Shown piece by piece: positions 1 to 11,750 of a stretch of DNA of 64,000 nucleotides. A model generated the notes under the pieces. That model saw nothing but the letters and a program-made list of their open reading frames with translations. It was not told the DNA's origin and ran no database searches. The translations under genes and the position numbers were made by a program. Positions within the stretch are counted from its first letter, which is position 1. Each line of letters begins with the position of its first letter. This DNA is from Nymphaea colorata. Lineage: Eukaryota; Streptophyta; Magnoliopsida; Nymphaeales; Nymphaeaceae. The stretch is taken from positions 8,731,353-8,795,352 of the forward strand of contig NC_045141.1 of NCBI RefSeq assembly GCF_008831285.2, in the 5' to 3' direction.

Positions 1-130
1 CACCAATTTATATGGGCACAAATCTGATGTATACATTAGTTTGATGCTTCTAGTTAGTCTAACAAGCATAACTTTTTGTTCGTTTCAATACGAGAACACA
101 TTGAATTAAGTAAAAGGGGTAAAACAAAAG

Positions 131-620
131 CTTAGATCCCACTTGTATCCATATGAACTTGTGATTTCAATCATTTAAATCGTTCGTTATACATGTAATG
201 ACAAGTGAAACACATTAGATTAAATATAGAGAAGCAAATTAACGACTAGAATCTTTTTAATTCTCGTACAAACTTGTGATTTCGATCAAATAAATCATTC
301 AAAATGGATGTATTAACAAGTTAAAACCATTCATTTAAATATGTGTGATCAAATGAATCGCTTAAATCACACTCGTGTTTATACGAACAACTGATTTCAA
401 TCGCTTATATGGCGTACTATAGATGTAACGACAAGTTTATTTCTTTCGATTGACTACTAGGGATGAAACTAATGCATAGATTCAATTTTTCACTATATGA
501 ACTGGTGATTTCAATCATTTAAATTATTCTTTATAGAAGTAATAAACAGTGAAACACATTAGGTTAACTATAAGGGATCAATTGAATGACTTGAATCACA
601 AACTAATGCGTGAATGTGCT
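131..620. repeat. degenerate tandem repeat, period about 114 bp
   Basis: A block containing 'ttgtgatttcaatcattt', then a short spacer, then 'gacaagtgaaacacatta' recurs near 157, 271, 385 and 498, so the spacing is 113-114 bp. The copies have diverged by many substitutions. Each is preceded by a variant of 'gaatc...tatgaac'. No coding potential is visible. The stretches 1-130 and 620-815 are AT-rich and hold nothing I recognise, apart from possible further decayed copies. Confidence 0.65.
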
Positions 621-1096
621 TAAACATGCATGTTGAATGATTTAGTGGAATGAAATCACAAGCATGTATGTACATAAAAGACATTTAAGTTATTTACTTG
701 CTGTATTTCTGTTAATATAATGGGTTTCGCTTGTTTTTACATTTATAACGAATGATTTAAAAGGTTCAAACTAAAAGTTTGTATGAAAAAATGAGATTCA
801 CATCATTCGTTTGATCGTGATATTGGATTTTCGATCCATTGTTTGTATTCAAATCAGAATTTGAATATGGATATGTGAATATCCATAAAAACATATATAG
901 TTCAAGATATATCCTATTTGAATTTGATACATTAACATCCCTACTCCCCACTCCAATCCCAGGACTCCAGAAAGACAACAAATAACAAAAGATACAAACC
1001 CCTCAAATTATTCCCTTCTGGCCAGCAAGTGTCATACAATAGAGATAGCTAATAAGAAACTTTGGTACATAATCAAAATTAAAAAGTCTGTCATAT

Positions 1097-1266
<170 letters not shown>

Positions 1267-1603
1267 GGCAGATTTTGTATTTAAAAAATAGCATATTATA
1301 AATTTTCGATGAACTCCTGCAAAGGCTGTTGATAGTAGAAATGCTAGTTCTTTTTTATAAATCTTGTTTCACTTCTTATTTGGCTTAGTAATCAACCGAT
1401 CAACCTTGGTCAAAGCATGTAAATTTAAACAGTCGAACAAAGGAACAAAAATTTGATAGAGTCTGGACGATGCAAAATATACATGACCTTGAAATTTGAC
1501 GATTGAAAGCTCCAATCTGATCACATTTTATTTCAGTACGGAAAAAATATTTCACTGCTACAAGTGATATAAGGACTTTCGAAAGTGATAAGAAGAGCTA
1601 AGA

Positions 1604-1858
1604 CTATGGTTGGGTATCAGGCAGGCTCGGCTCTGTAAAACCTGGTCCAGGTTGGCCCAACGGACCCAGGCCTGGCCCGATAGCCGAAACCCAGGTCCGG
1701 GCTCGACCCTGCCCAGACTGTTTGATAATAAAAAAATATTTTTTAAATTTTAAAATATTTTTTATAATATAAAATATATTTTTAATAATAAAATACATAT
1801 TATTAAATTATAAAATAATTATAAAATATTTTTTTAAGTATTAACATGCCAAATCGAG
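1604..1858. mobile_element. GC-rich/AT-rich small element remnant
   Basis: A GC-rich start ('gggtatcaggcaggctcgg', then repeated ggcc/cccgg words) is followed by an AT-rich, near-palindromic core at 1,725-1,840. It resembles the left end of the better-defined element at 48,115-48,889 ('taggcctgggcatcagg'). Compared with copy D, foreign sequence begins right after 'agaagagctaagac' at about 1,603. It is non-coding. Its ends are not clear enough to call a target duplication. Confidence 0.4.
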
Positions 1859-1865
1859 CCGGATC

Positions 1866-1903
1866 GGGGTGCCCACACCAGCTACAACATCACTCTGCCA
1901 CTG
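1866..1903 (+). mobile_element. 3' remnant of the 150 bp hAT-like MITE
   Basis: The block 'gtgcccacaccagctac' ending in 'ccactg' and followed by 'gatcagag' matches the right end of the complete copy at 29,497-29,650. The left part is missing. Confidence 0.6.
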
Positions 1904-3050
1904 GATCAGAGTCCAACTGGAAGTCTTTTCTTTAATTTGGTAGTCTATTATAGCTTTCATGGATGAAGGGTCCCAAAATGCACCATTGACACACTTTTGT
2001 CCACATCAGTGACACTCAACTCTCTTATCTTTTTCCATTTTATTCAATGTTTGACATACCAATATGGATCAGACAAAAGTTCTTACGTACTCTAGTACCT
2101 CGTCCTAGATAGGGTGCTATAGACACCCAATCGGACCCAAACAAATAATAGATGGAATGGATGAAGTTCAGAAAAAACAATTACATCTCCTCAAACAAAT
2201 AGGCGACCAAGTCTAAATTTTGTTTTTCGAACATCCGGTGTAAACAAACACTCCAAGAACCGACTCGCTTTACAGCTCTATCCACTTCACACACACAAAT
2301 GGATTTGTCCCTAGCCAGATTCAGTTCAAAATATGGATTCAGATTTAAATTCATATATGAATATAAAAATAGGATTCGGGTTGGATTCTGATTGTGACAT
2401 CAGATTTCAGATTCAGATTAGGATGAAAAAGATGGATTTAGATCAGATTCAAATTATCAAATCCGACTTTGGTTTCAGTTTTGGATGAGGAAAAAAATCA
2501 GATTCAGATTGTGGAATATGATTTCGGATTGAAATTTGGATATAACTTGCTTTAATTCGTATCCAAACTTGAATCTGAGTGTAATGGTCAACAATATATT
2601 TTATTTGAATCGGATCCATTGGCATCCATCCTTGCTGATTTTCTCACTTTTCTAATATTTTACATTTTTATTTTTTGTATTTAGGTCCGTCGATTTTCAA
2701 GAAAACCATGGTCAGTGGTTGTCTGGAGTCCTCCCAAGTTCCAACTCCTCCAGGAGTATCGGTGATGACTGTTCATGATGTTCTTAATGAGAAGGTTGCA
2801 GAATATTACTTCAGCTTCTCCAAGAGTACACCCAGAATTGCGTAACGTAGCAGCATGCTGGGGCTTGTGGACATTGAGAAATGGTTCCATATTTGGGTGG
2901 TGGCCTTTAGGTTTTGCTATAAGAGTTCTTCCTAGTAGATTCAAAAGCAGCACAACGATGCCCAAGAGATGGGATGGCGTCATTGGTCTCAGGGGTTTAT
3001 TCTGTTATGAAACAAAGAAAGTTTTTCTGAGAAGACATTGGGAAAAGAAA

Positions 3051-4262
3051 TGAGTCGGGAGCAAAAGTATTTAAACAACCCTACTTATTTTAGAAAAATT
3101 AAAAAGAATTTGTTCATTTTTGTCATTATTCAAAAGTGGAAGCCTTCTGTGACGGCAGATGGCTGGCAAAGCTATCCCTTTCTTTTTTTTCTTTTTTTGT
3201 TAAATTAAAAAAGTTCTTCAAAAAGGTTATTTTATTCATTTTTTCTATTATTTTAATAAATTTGTTGAGAATGTGGTTTTTGAGATTTGTTTACCTCCAA
3301 AAGTGTTTAAAAAGTTGGGCAGCCGTTTGATGCAGGCACATTCTTTGGGTGCCTGTTTCTTTCTTTTTTTTTTTGTTAATTCTAGAATTGTTAGGCATGA
3401 AAACATAGGCAAGCATAAATGTGCTTTTAGTGGGTAATGATTTTATATATCATTTAGTTTATCATAGAAGAACTGTGTGCATTTTTGTGAGATGTGAGAT
3501 GCTTCCTGGTGGTACTAGGAATTCTCCATTCTGGAGACCAGACTCGATCCAGTTGGATTTTGACCCAAATCCCTATGTTGAACTTACCCACGTCATGAGC
3601 TCTTAGTATCAGGTTCTTTGCATGTGTTTGGTTTTGCAAATCTACTTTGATTAGGCATGTCAATGTATTGACTACGTGCACCTACCACATGATCACCTGA
3701 TTTTGGATCCAGAAATTTGGAGCAGACAGATTTAGATTGGTCATGCGATTTCATAACTGAATAAGAATGCGGGTCCAATATTCAAGTGGGATAGAAGAAG
3801 GATCCCAATTGATACATATACATATGAATGTCGGATCTGAACTTGTTTTCAAATTAGAATAGGAGATACAGACCCAACCGGTTTGTTTTCGTAACAGCTA
3901 GTGGAAGAACATTTGCTGTTTTACTTGCAAATTGCCTAAGAAGAGCTGGAGTTCAAATTTGTTGTGGGAAAGTTTCGTAAGACGAGAGCTCCCCATCAAA
4001 ATGTTCCGAACAATTTGAGGTGCTAGTTTTCAAAGAAAGCTAGAAATTGTTCCAATCACATGGTAGTCTGGGGCTTGTGGCTTTGAAAAATGGAATAATT
4101 ACTTGTTTTAATCACTTAAACGGGATGTTGAGAGGCTCAGCTCCAAACTGTGGGACTTGTCCGAATCATAGTCATAAACATTGTGTTGGGATATGCAATA
4201 AGTCAGAAGCAAAAGCAGACCCCTTGTTTTCCAAATAAATGTAAAGGATTGGTTTATGTTTG
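3051..4262. other. intergenic, no gene recognised
   Basis: AT-rich DNA with homopolymer T/A runs. The part at about 4,050-4,110 ('ggggcttgtggctttgaaaaatgg') weakly recalls the block at 2,860-2,890 and may be another decayed piece of the same repeat. Short open frames on both strands have no recognisable domains and overlap one another. Confidence 0.5.
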
Positions 4263-7200
4263 TCATCCTTCCAAAGGGGAAGCCTTCCGTCGTATCGTTT
4301 TAAGCCTAGCGACCACCTCCTTCATGTCCATTCTCTCAGTTGGTGCTTTCCTTGGACATGACAACCACGTCTCCATGATCATGACAAGCAGCTCATTTAG
4401 AATGGTTTCGCTGTTATTTTGCTTCAGAAGATGATCATCGATGACATCAGAAATTGCAAGCAGAAACGCTTCAGCCACCCACTGCCTCAAAGTAAACTCC
4501 CCATTAAAATGTTCATCGGTAGGCTTTGGTCGACACCTTTGCAACGGCCCCGAATTCTAATTCATCCACTCAACAAGGTCAGAGGGTAATGCACATGGTC
4601 ATTAATGAGATGGTTTCAAAAATAAAGAAAGCATTGCAAAAAAATTAGGACTAATTATTTTATTTTGATTTATGCTGTACATGAAACTCTATTTTTTGTT
4701 TCCATGAATTTATAAGGAGGAAGTGAAATTTTACTAAAGAAAGAAACATACTCAAAAGGGAAACTTGCTGGCATTAGTGTATGTGTGAATTAGGTTTAAT
4801 GTTCACCATCTTATTTGGATTTAGACTCATTCAAATGCAAAATTGCATAGTCATCATCATCCCCATTAATTTCACTTATTAATCTGATTTTTCTCTTTTT
4901 CATAATAAAATCCAAGTAATCAGTTGCCAACGGGGTGGTAATCTAAAATTAAAGCTTGATATTTGGAAATTATGGATGTTGATAGAACTTCCTCTCCATG
5001 GTAAGCAGGACCAAGTTGTCTAAGAAGCAATTCAAGCATAGAAATTATGATAGGACAAAGAGTTGGTACCTGGCGCAATGTATCCGGTGGTTCCAAGGGT
5101 GCATGTAAGAGTTAAAGATTTGTAACCAACCAGCATCTTTGCAAAGCCAAAGCCACCAACATGTGCTGTCATGTTCTCATCTAGAAGCACATTACTTGGC
5201 TTTAGATTACAATGAACTATAGTCTCCCAGCAACCATCAATCATGATATCCAATCTTTGGAAGAGATTCAAGTGATGGCCACATGAATGTAGACAGACTT
5301 CTAGGCTCCCAAGGAGCATGTATTGGAGAACTAAAGCCTTGAAATCTGCACTGGAACAAGATGTGATGACTCTAAAAAGGTTTCAGTGTCTAATTTGGCA
5401 CATCACATTGCATTCAATGTCAAAACTTTTTGATGCGCCATCAAATAATAAGTTTAGGACCTTAACAGCCACCGTTGTTCCATCTATTAAAATTCCTTCA
5501 TACACTGAACCAAAGCCTTCACTTCCTTGTTTGTCACCTGAGATAACATTCTGTATGTGATCACTGGGAGGGTTATTCCATGAAATCTTTCAACCTCCTC
5601 CTGATCATGTTTCTCCAACCCCCTCTTTCTATATTTTGCAACAACAATGAGTACCCAAACAATGAGTACAAGTGCAAAACCCCCACTTGCTAAAAAAAAT
5701 CAACTCTAAGCATGTTGACATTATTGTGCTTCTTCGCTCCATCTGAACATTCTGGGACATGGAATTTGGGAGCTCCACATAGTGCATAGTTCCCTAGGAA
5801 CGACTTGGCAGAAAGGTTTGCAAACTTTCCACCACATGGAACCTCTCCTTCGAAATGATTGAAGGACAAGTCAATGACCTGGATGTGTTGAAGTTTCTCC
5901 AATGATTTTGGTATCTCATCGGAAAGCTTGTTATGGGAAACGTCAATAGTGTCAAGGTTTAGCATGTGATCAAGTTGTTCGGAAATGTGACCATCAAATG
6001 TGTTCCGAGAGAGATTCAAATACTCTAGCATTTGGAGCTTGGATAATGATGTAGGCAACTCTCCACGCAGTTTGTTTGCACAGATATCCATGTTGATCAT
6101 CATGGAAAAATTCCAAAGACCCAAAGGCAGGTGATCAGTGAAGGAGTTGTCCTACAAGTATAGCTCCCACAAGTCCTTCAACTCACAAAGACCAGGCAGT
6201 AGTGTTGATGACAAATTGTTTGAGCTTAGGCCTTGCAAACTAGTGTGATTGTTTATAGAGCTTGAAATTGACCCAATTAGCATGTTGTGTTCAATATAAA
6301 AAACATAGGTGTGGACCAATTGGTAAATTGACAGTGGGATTGGGCCTTCTAATAAATTGTTATTAAGAGCCAACAGCTATAAGCTATGCATCTGTCCAAT
6401 ATTTGGTGGAATGAGCCCCTTTTTTTTGTTGGAACTCAAATATAAGGAACTTAACTTCGTCAAGTTGGCTAAGGCCAATGGGATAGTACCTTCATTTACA
6501 TTAGAGGAAAGATAAAGTCTCCACAAGGTGGTTGTCAGGTTTCCAACAAAGGCAGGAAGAATGCCATTCAGAAGGCTTTGCGATAGAATAACTTCCTCTA
6601 GCAGTCGACAGTTGGTGAAGGATGTGAAAATGGAGAGCTCACGGTTGCATTGTGTTCAAGGTAAAAGTGCTTGAGTTGTGTCAAGCTACCTAATTCTAAT
6701 GGTATTGTACCACTCAATTTGTTGCGTCCTGCACTGATAGTTTGGAGACTAGTAGCAGTGTAAAAAGGTGGGAAAGGGCCATCAAAATTGTTGTCACTCA
6801 TTGCGAGAAATTGGACATTGGGCAGGAAGCGGCCAACATCTTTAGGGAGATGCACTGTTAGTTCATTGGTCATGAAACTCAAAGTCTGAAGAGTGGATAT
6901 GTTAAACAAGCTCTCAGGCAGTGTACCAGTGAGATTGTTCATTTCCACACTAAACAATGTTACGTGGGTTAAGCTTCCCAACTCGGAAGGAATGTTTCTG
7001 TGCATATGATTTTGACCAATATTAAGGAACTCCAGTTTTGAGAGGTTGACAAAAGTGATTGGAATGGTGCCCGTGAGCCTGTTACCATAAAGGTTTATGT
7101 GCTTGAGTTCCAGCAAACTGCCTAGCAACTCTGGAATGCTTCGATAGAATTCATTTTTTTCAGCAAAAAGCACTTGGAGATGATGACAATGGCTCAGTGT

Positions 7201-7650
7201 TTGTGGAATTAAACATTCAAAATGGTTTAACCCTATGGAAAGTATTTCCAACCAAGGGAGGCGGCTAAAATCAATGGAAAGATGACCATGGAAACTGTCA
7301 TTTGAAAGACCAAGAACCTCTAAGATGGAGAGGTTGCTGATGTATGGGGAGAGAGTACCTTCAAGTGCCTTTTCAGAGAGGTTGAGAGCAACTACCCTTT
7401 GTGAACCACGACTGCATGAAACTCCATTCCAATCGCAGAATGAGATGTTGGAATTCCAATTTGATAACACGTTATAAGGGTCTTTAGTAACACGGAATTT
7501 GAAAGACATTAATGCCAATTGATCAGTCATGTTGCTCAGAGAAACAAGGGCTGAGGGCACCTCCCTTTGGCCGAGAACCACAATGAAGGTGAAGGAGGAG
7601 AAACACAAAAGAAAGATGAGCGGCTGAGGTGACCAACCAGTAGCTGCCAT
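4263..7650 (-). pseudogene. LRR receptor-like kinase pseudogene, subfamily XII (Xa21/EFR type), copy 1
   Basis: Family role: plasma-membrane receptor kinases, several of which sense microbial patterns. The minus-strand ATG at 7,650 opens 350 codons: a signal peptide (about residues 1-27), an N-terminal cap with 'CDWNGVSC', and about ten LRRs with LxxLxxLxLxxNxLxGxIP spacing. The frame breaks near 6,600-6,640. LRRs continue in other frames (6,373-6,152 and 6,124-5,690), followed by a juxtamembrane segment. The kinase is damaged: part of the region before the P-loop is deleted (about 5,500), the catalytic loop reads VHCNLKPSN where family members have VHCDLKPSN, and DFG reads GFG. A splice donor at about 5,070 sits after GYIAP, the usual intron site in this subfamily. 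The last exon (4,544-4,263) keeps the C-terminal lobe. It lacks about 20 residues expected right after the intron. Calling it a pseudogene is safe; expression cannot be judged. Confidence 0.92.
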
Positions 7651-8154
7651 AACTATGCAATTTTCAATGCAGAAGATGCATGAACAAGAGTCAAGGTCAT
7701 CAATTTATGTGTAGATTCTCTTCTAGAAATTTTTGTCATTTTATTTTTTAAGTTGTACAAGTCTCAGATCTATTACTTTGGAACACATTACTTTACATTT
7801 CCAAATCAAGCGGCACCACTGATGGTTTCATTAATGAGAATTTTTCTTCTGAGCCCTTAATTCTTATTTCCCATTAGTACATCTCAACCTTATTCAGCCA
7901 CAAATCAAAGTTGCAGATATGGTTTCCACTTTTTAAATGGCGATGTTTTTCTATCATATGAAATGGTGAGTGTGAAAAAAAAGAAAAAAATATGGTAAAT
8001 TAAAAAATTGCAAAAAATTAATAATTAGGGGAAAAGAAGATCCATATACCAAAAAATCATCCACTCGTAGCTGATCTTTACAATGTCCCAATCAGACTAT
8101 GATGGGTAGCTGCCTTGAACGTCTATTGTTTCAAAACAGGATAGGAACTGGTTG
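7651..8154. other. upstream region of LRR-RLK copy 1
   Basis: On the minus strand this lies upstream of the copy 1 start codon. It is homologous to 15,044-15,300 upstream of copy 2 (shared 'gattctcttctagaa', 'caccactgatg', 'ctcaacc.tattca'). The position matching copy 2's TATA-rich element reads only 'aatttatgtgtag' (7,702-7,714), so a clear TATA box is missing. No gene lies here. Confidence 0.6.
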
Positions 8155-8520
8155 ATATACATGGATTCTACATACTACTAGAATTTAATCGAGGTGCCTA
8201 GCAATGTTATGACCATGAACATTTATCAATTAAGGTCCTTTTATCGATTCTTTTCCAGAAAAATTCGCCATTTTTCTTTGTTTAATTTAAATTGTTGGAA
8301 GTGTCAAGTCTATTGCTCCCGAAAAGACAGCGGCATCCTTTGTTATTTCCACACTCAGCACCTATGGCAAGGGCTGCAGATCACATCAATGGATTTTTTC
8401 TATTTGTAGGTCATCTTATTTCCACATCGAATGCCTTACTTGACATGGAAGATTACATCAACAAGTCTCTTTCTTAGCTGCCATCACTGTAACAACATAT
8501 ATACTATTCTTAATTAATTT
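8155..8520. repeat. RLK-associated repeat R, copy 1
   Basis: Landmarks shared by all R copies, in order: 'tctacatactact', 'gtgcctagcaatgttatg', 'catgaacaattatcaa', a gattctcttc/tagaa block, 'gtcaagtctactgctc', 'ttatttccacactcag', 'cacatcaatgg', 'tacatcaacaagt'. No coding potential. The sequence just outside (8,520-8,675) is AT-rich. Confidence 0.7.
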
Positions 8521-8674
8521 TTATATTCTTTAATTCGTTTTTTGGAAAATTTGAATTTTTAATTTTTTTATTTGCACATAAATCATATAGTCCATTTTGT
8601 TAATAAAATTTTTAGTACAGGCCAAATTGATTTTTTTTTTAATTGCCAACAGGTAAGCTTACATTTCTCTTTTA

Positions 8675-9065
8675 TGTACATCGATTCTACATACTACTAT
8701 TGGTGCCAAGCAATCTTATGGTCATGAACAATTAGCAACATCCTTTTGTAGATTCTCTTCTTCCAGTAAATTTTGCCTTCATTTTTTTGTTTAATTCAAA
8801 TTGTTAGAAGATTCAAGTCTACTGCTCTTTAAAAGAAAGCGATATTGTTTGTTATTTCCACACTCAGTGCCTTTGGCTTGGCTGGTGACACAAACGGGAC
8901 TTTCTCTAATTGGTAGGTCTCCTTATTTCCACATCACCACCTTGCTTGGCACGGAATATTACATCAACAAGTATTTTTTTAGCAGCCCATACCATAACAA
9001 CATATTTCCAATATCATGTGCTCTTTTTGCCAGGTTTTTACTCTATCGTGTGAAAGTCCAACAAA
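8675..9065. repeat. RLK-associated repeat R, copy 2
   Basis: Same ordered landmarks as copy 1, starting at 'catcgattctacatactact' and running through 'ttatttccacactcagtgcc' (about 8,850) and 'attacatcaacaag' to 'catatttccaatatcatg'. It is directly repeated about 520 bp after copy 1. Confidence 0.7.
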
Positions 9066-9094
9066 GAAAACTTTAGAGTCAATTCCTCCCAAAT

Positions 9095-9509
9095 TAGGGT
9101 TGTCAACATATCCGATTTTAATTGGATACCCAATCAAACCAGTTCAAAAAATATCAAATATGGAAAAAATTTAAGATGTGATTAAGAAATTGGATCGGAT
9201 TTAGGTTTAAGAAACAACATCTGACTGGATTCTGATTCGGATTTGGATGTACATATATATCCAACTGGATTCGGATTCAGATTCAGATCCAGATTGGATT
9301 TAATTTTAAATAAAATCTTATATTCAAATGCTCTTACATTTTGAAGATCAGCCAGATTTGATTCAATGTTCAAATTTGGATTGTGATATTGGATTTTTGA
9401 TTCATTGTTTGTATTCGAATCAGAATTTGAATATGGATATGTGAATATCCGAAAAAACAGATGTAATTCAGGATGTATCCTATTTGAATCTGATCCATTA
9501 ACATCCATA
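9095..9509. mobile_element. GATTC-rich element with terminal inverted repeats
   Basis: The left end reads 'tagggttgtcaa' and the reversed right end reads 'tatggatgttaa' (9 of 12 match). The 9 bp flanks 'ctcccaaat' (9,086-9,094) and 'ctcccaact' (9,510-9,518) differ at one base and look like a target duplication. The interior is a run of GATTCGGATT/AATATCCGATC-like words without a reading frame. The homologous right end in copy A (about 955) ends 'aacatccctactcccc'. The length of the flanking repeat would suit a hAT- or Mutator-type element; the superfamily is not decided. Confidence 0.55.
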
Positions 9510-9604
9510 CTCCCAACTCCAATCCCAGAACTCCAGAAAGACAATAAATAACAAAAGATACAGACCACTCAAATTAGTCCCTACTGGCCTGCAAGTGTCA
9601 TGCA

Positions 9605-9638
<34 letters not shown>

Positions 9639-10400
9639 ATCCCTACCGGACAATCAAAATTTAAAAACTCTTATCAGATATATATATCTATGCATGTATG
9701 TGTGTGTGTGTGTGTATAGAGAGAGGGAGAGAGAGAAGAGATTACACATGTAAAAAAAAGCAGATCATAAATATTAGAAAAATAAAATGAACTCCTGGCA
9801 GAGGCTGTTAACATGAGAAATGCTAGTTCTTTTTCATAAATCCTGTTTCACTTATTATTTGGCTTAGTAATAAACCGATCAACCTTGGTCAATGCATGTG
9901 AATTTAAACAGTCAAAGAAAGGAACGAAGATTTAACAGAAGTCATTAAGAATGTCTTTAACATATGCAGAATTTGCCAGGTCAGTTTTTAAGACATGCAG
10001 TGAAAGCTCAAATCTGATCACATTTTGCAGTCTATTATAGCTTTCATGGATGAATGGTTCCAAAATGCACCTTTGAGACACTTTGAATCCAGCATATGAG
10101 GGTACAATCAAACACCAAAATGAACATCTGTGACACTCAAATCTCTATCCTTTTCTGTTTTATTTAATTTTTGACATACACCTACGGGTCGACCAAAGTT
10201 CTCCTAGAAAGGGCATTCTATACACCCAATCCAACCCAAACGAATGGATGGAGTTCCGAAAATACAATATGTTGTTACAGAAGTACATTGTCACAAACAA
10301 ACACACGACTAAGTTTAAATTTTGTTTTTAGAACATCCGGTGTAAACAAACACTCCAGGACCGACTGTTGTCACATCAAGGAGGAATTTTCTTCTTAGCC
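9510..10400. repeat. intergenic repeat unit, copy B
   Basis: Collinear with copy A from 'aatcccagaactccagaaagacaa' through the microsatellite, 'ggcttagtaataaaccgatc' and 'tctattatagctttcatgg' to 'tgtaaacaaacactccagg'. Copy B lacks the insertions found at 1,604-1,903 of copy A. It runs directly into sequence homologous to the RLK upstream region. Confidence 0.75.
9607..9735. repeat. GA, TA and GT microsatellites
   Basis: A run of about 14 GA units (9,607-9,635) is followed by short TATC, GT and GA runs to 9,735. It occupies the same position in the repeat unit as the long TA run of copy A, with different motif lengths. Confidence 0.95.
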
Positions 10401-10845
10401 CTTAAGTCTCATTTCCCTTTACTACTTCTCAACCTTATTCAATCACAAATCAAATTTGCAGATACATCTTCCACTTTTTAAATGGAAAGGTTTTTCTATA
10501 ATATAATACAGTGGCCGTGAAAAAAAGGAAAAATATGGTAAATTTTTTTGAAAAAAATAAGATAAATATACCAAAGAATCATCCACTCTGGCCGATCTTT
10601 ACAATGTCCCAATCAGTCTATGATGGGTAGCTGCCTTGAACGTCTATTGGTTCTAAACAGGATAGGAAATGGTTGATGTACATCGATTCTACATACTACT
10701 AGCATTTAACTGGGGTGCCTGGCAATGTTATCACCATGAACAACTATCAATTAAAGTCCTTTTACAGATTCCCTTCTAGAAAAATTCGTGTTCTTTTGTT
10801 TAATTCAATTTGTTGGAAGAGTCAAGTCTACTGCCCTCAATCAAT
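10401..10845. repeat. RLK upstream-like sequence and R copy 3, left part
   Basis: 10,401-10,670 matches 7,850-8,150 ('ctcaaccttattca.tcacaaatcaaa', 'ccacttttaaatgg', 'caatgtcccaatcag.ctatgatgggtagctgcc'). R copy 3 follows and is cut at 'gtcaagtctactgcc' (10,845). Its remainder resumes at about 11,750. Confidence 0.65.
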
Positions 10846-11590
10846 CACAAAGGTTGTCAATAATATTACACTGAGATTACCCTAGGTTAAAAAAATTATA
10901 TTTTTTAATTTTTCTAAAACTTTTCTGATCTAATTTTTTTAAATAAGAAAAACAGTAAATAGGCAGAAATGGATCAGCCGGAGTTTCAAAAAATAAATGT
11001 TATTATTTAAAAAAATGATTTGATGATCTGATAAACAATAATGATGAGAAATTTATGAAACACTTTTTAAAATATTAAAGTAAATTTTGAACCAAAAAAA
11101 ATCTTAGCTTCACCACTATGTACACTCGTGAATGGTTTTTAAATTGACCAGGGTCTTGAATAGGGTTGCACATCAGGAGATGAACTCGAGTTGAGCCAGC
11201 TCAAGCTTGAGTCGACTCAGAAATCTCAAGTTGAGCTCAATAAAACAAGCTTGAGCTGGACTCGACAATACAACATCGAGCTCAAACTCAACTCATTTAA
11301 CTCGTTTATGTGAAGCATGTTTGCTTTTTTTTAAACTCGTTCATTTATAGTTGAGCTAACTAGAGTTCTTACAACTCAAACTCAACTGCTTTAACATTTC
11401 TAGTATACACTTGAACTCGAGCGGAAGTTTATGAGTGGTTTTTAAGCTGGCTTGACTCGTGCAGCCATAAACTCAAGTGGTAAATGATGATTCATGAGTC
11501 ATGGAGACTACAGTGAAACTTGACTTGAAAGTCAAGAAAAGGATTGAGCTTGACCCCAACTTAACCCACTCCCACACAGCCATATAGACA
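10846..11590. mobile_element. inserted sequence with a GAGCTCGAG-rich element
   Basis: This stretch separates the two parts of R copy 3. 10,846-11,155 is AT-rich and unrecognised. From 11,160 it has the left end 'tagggttgcac' and dense words such as 'gagctcaa', 'actcgag' and 'cttgag', like the better-defined elements at 16,296-16,798 and 30,394-30,793. A 'cgtgcagcca' end-like motif is at about 11,458, but the flanks there do not form a duplication. The right boundary is therefore uncertain. Confidence 0.45.
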
Positions 11591-11750
11591 GCCGACAAGC
11601 CAACAGCTGGCACCCCCAAGAATGATGTTTGGCCGGATGGCACCCTGAAGAACTATGCACCAAACATTCGTGTGGTCAATGGGGCAAGACTTAGCGACTC
11701 AAACCTAAATAATGTCAATGTCAAGTGGAACGTGAAGACAATTCACTTTA
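11591..11750 (+). other. unidentified exon-like fragment
   Basis: About 53 codons are open on the plus strand with codon use unlike the AT-rich surroundings. The predicted peptide contains 'GTPKNDVWPDGTLKNY', 'APNIRVVNGA' and 'VNVKWNVKTIHF'. No start codon, stop or splice site is clear. It ends exactly where R copy 3 resumes. I do not recognise the family. It could be a gene piece carried in by the inserted sequence, or a chance open frame. Confidence 0.3.

Noticed and set aside
2681-3053. Open frames of about 100 codons on both strands in repeat copy A
   Set aside because: They lie in the repeated block, are broken in copies C and D, and have no recognisable domain.
4263-7650. Reading LRR-RLK copy 1 as a functional pseudokinase
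   Set aside because: Several frameshifts and a deletion before the P-loop precede any question of catalytic residues.
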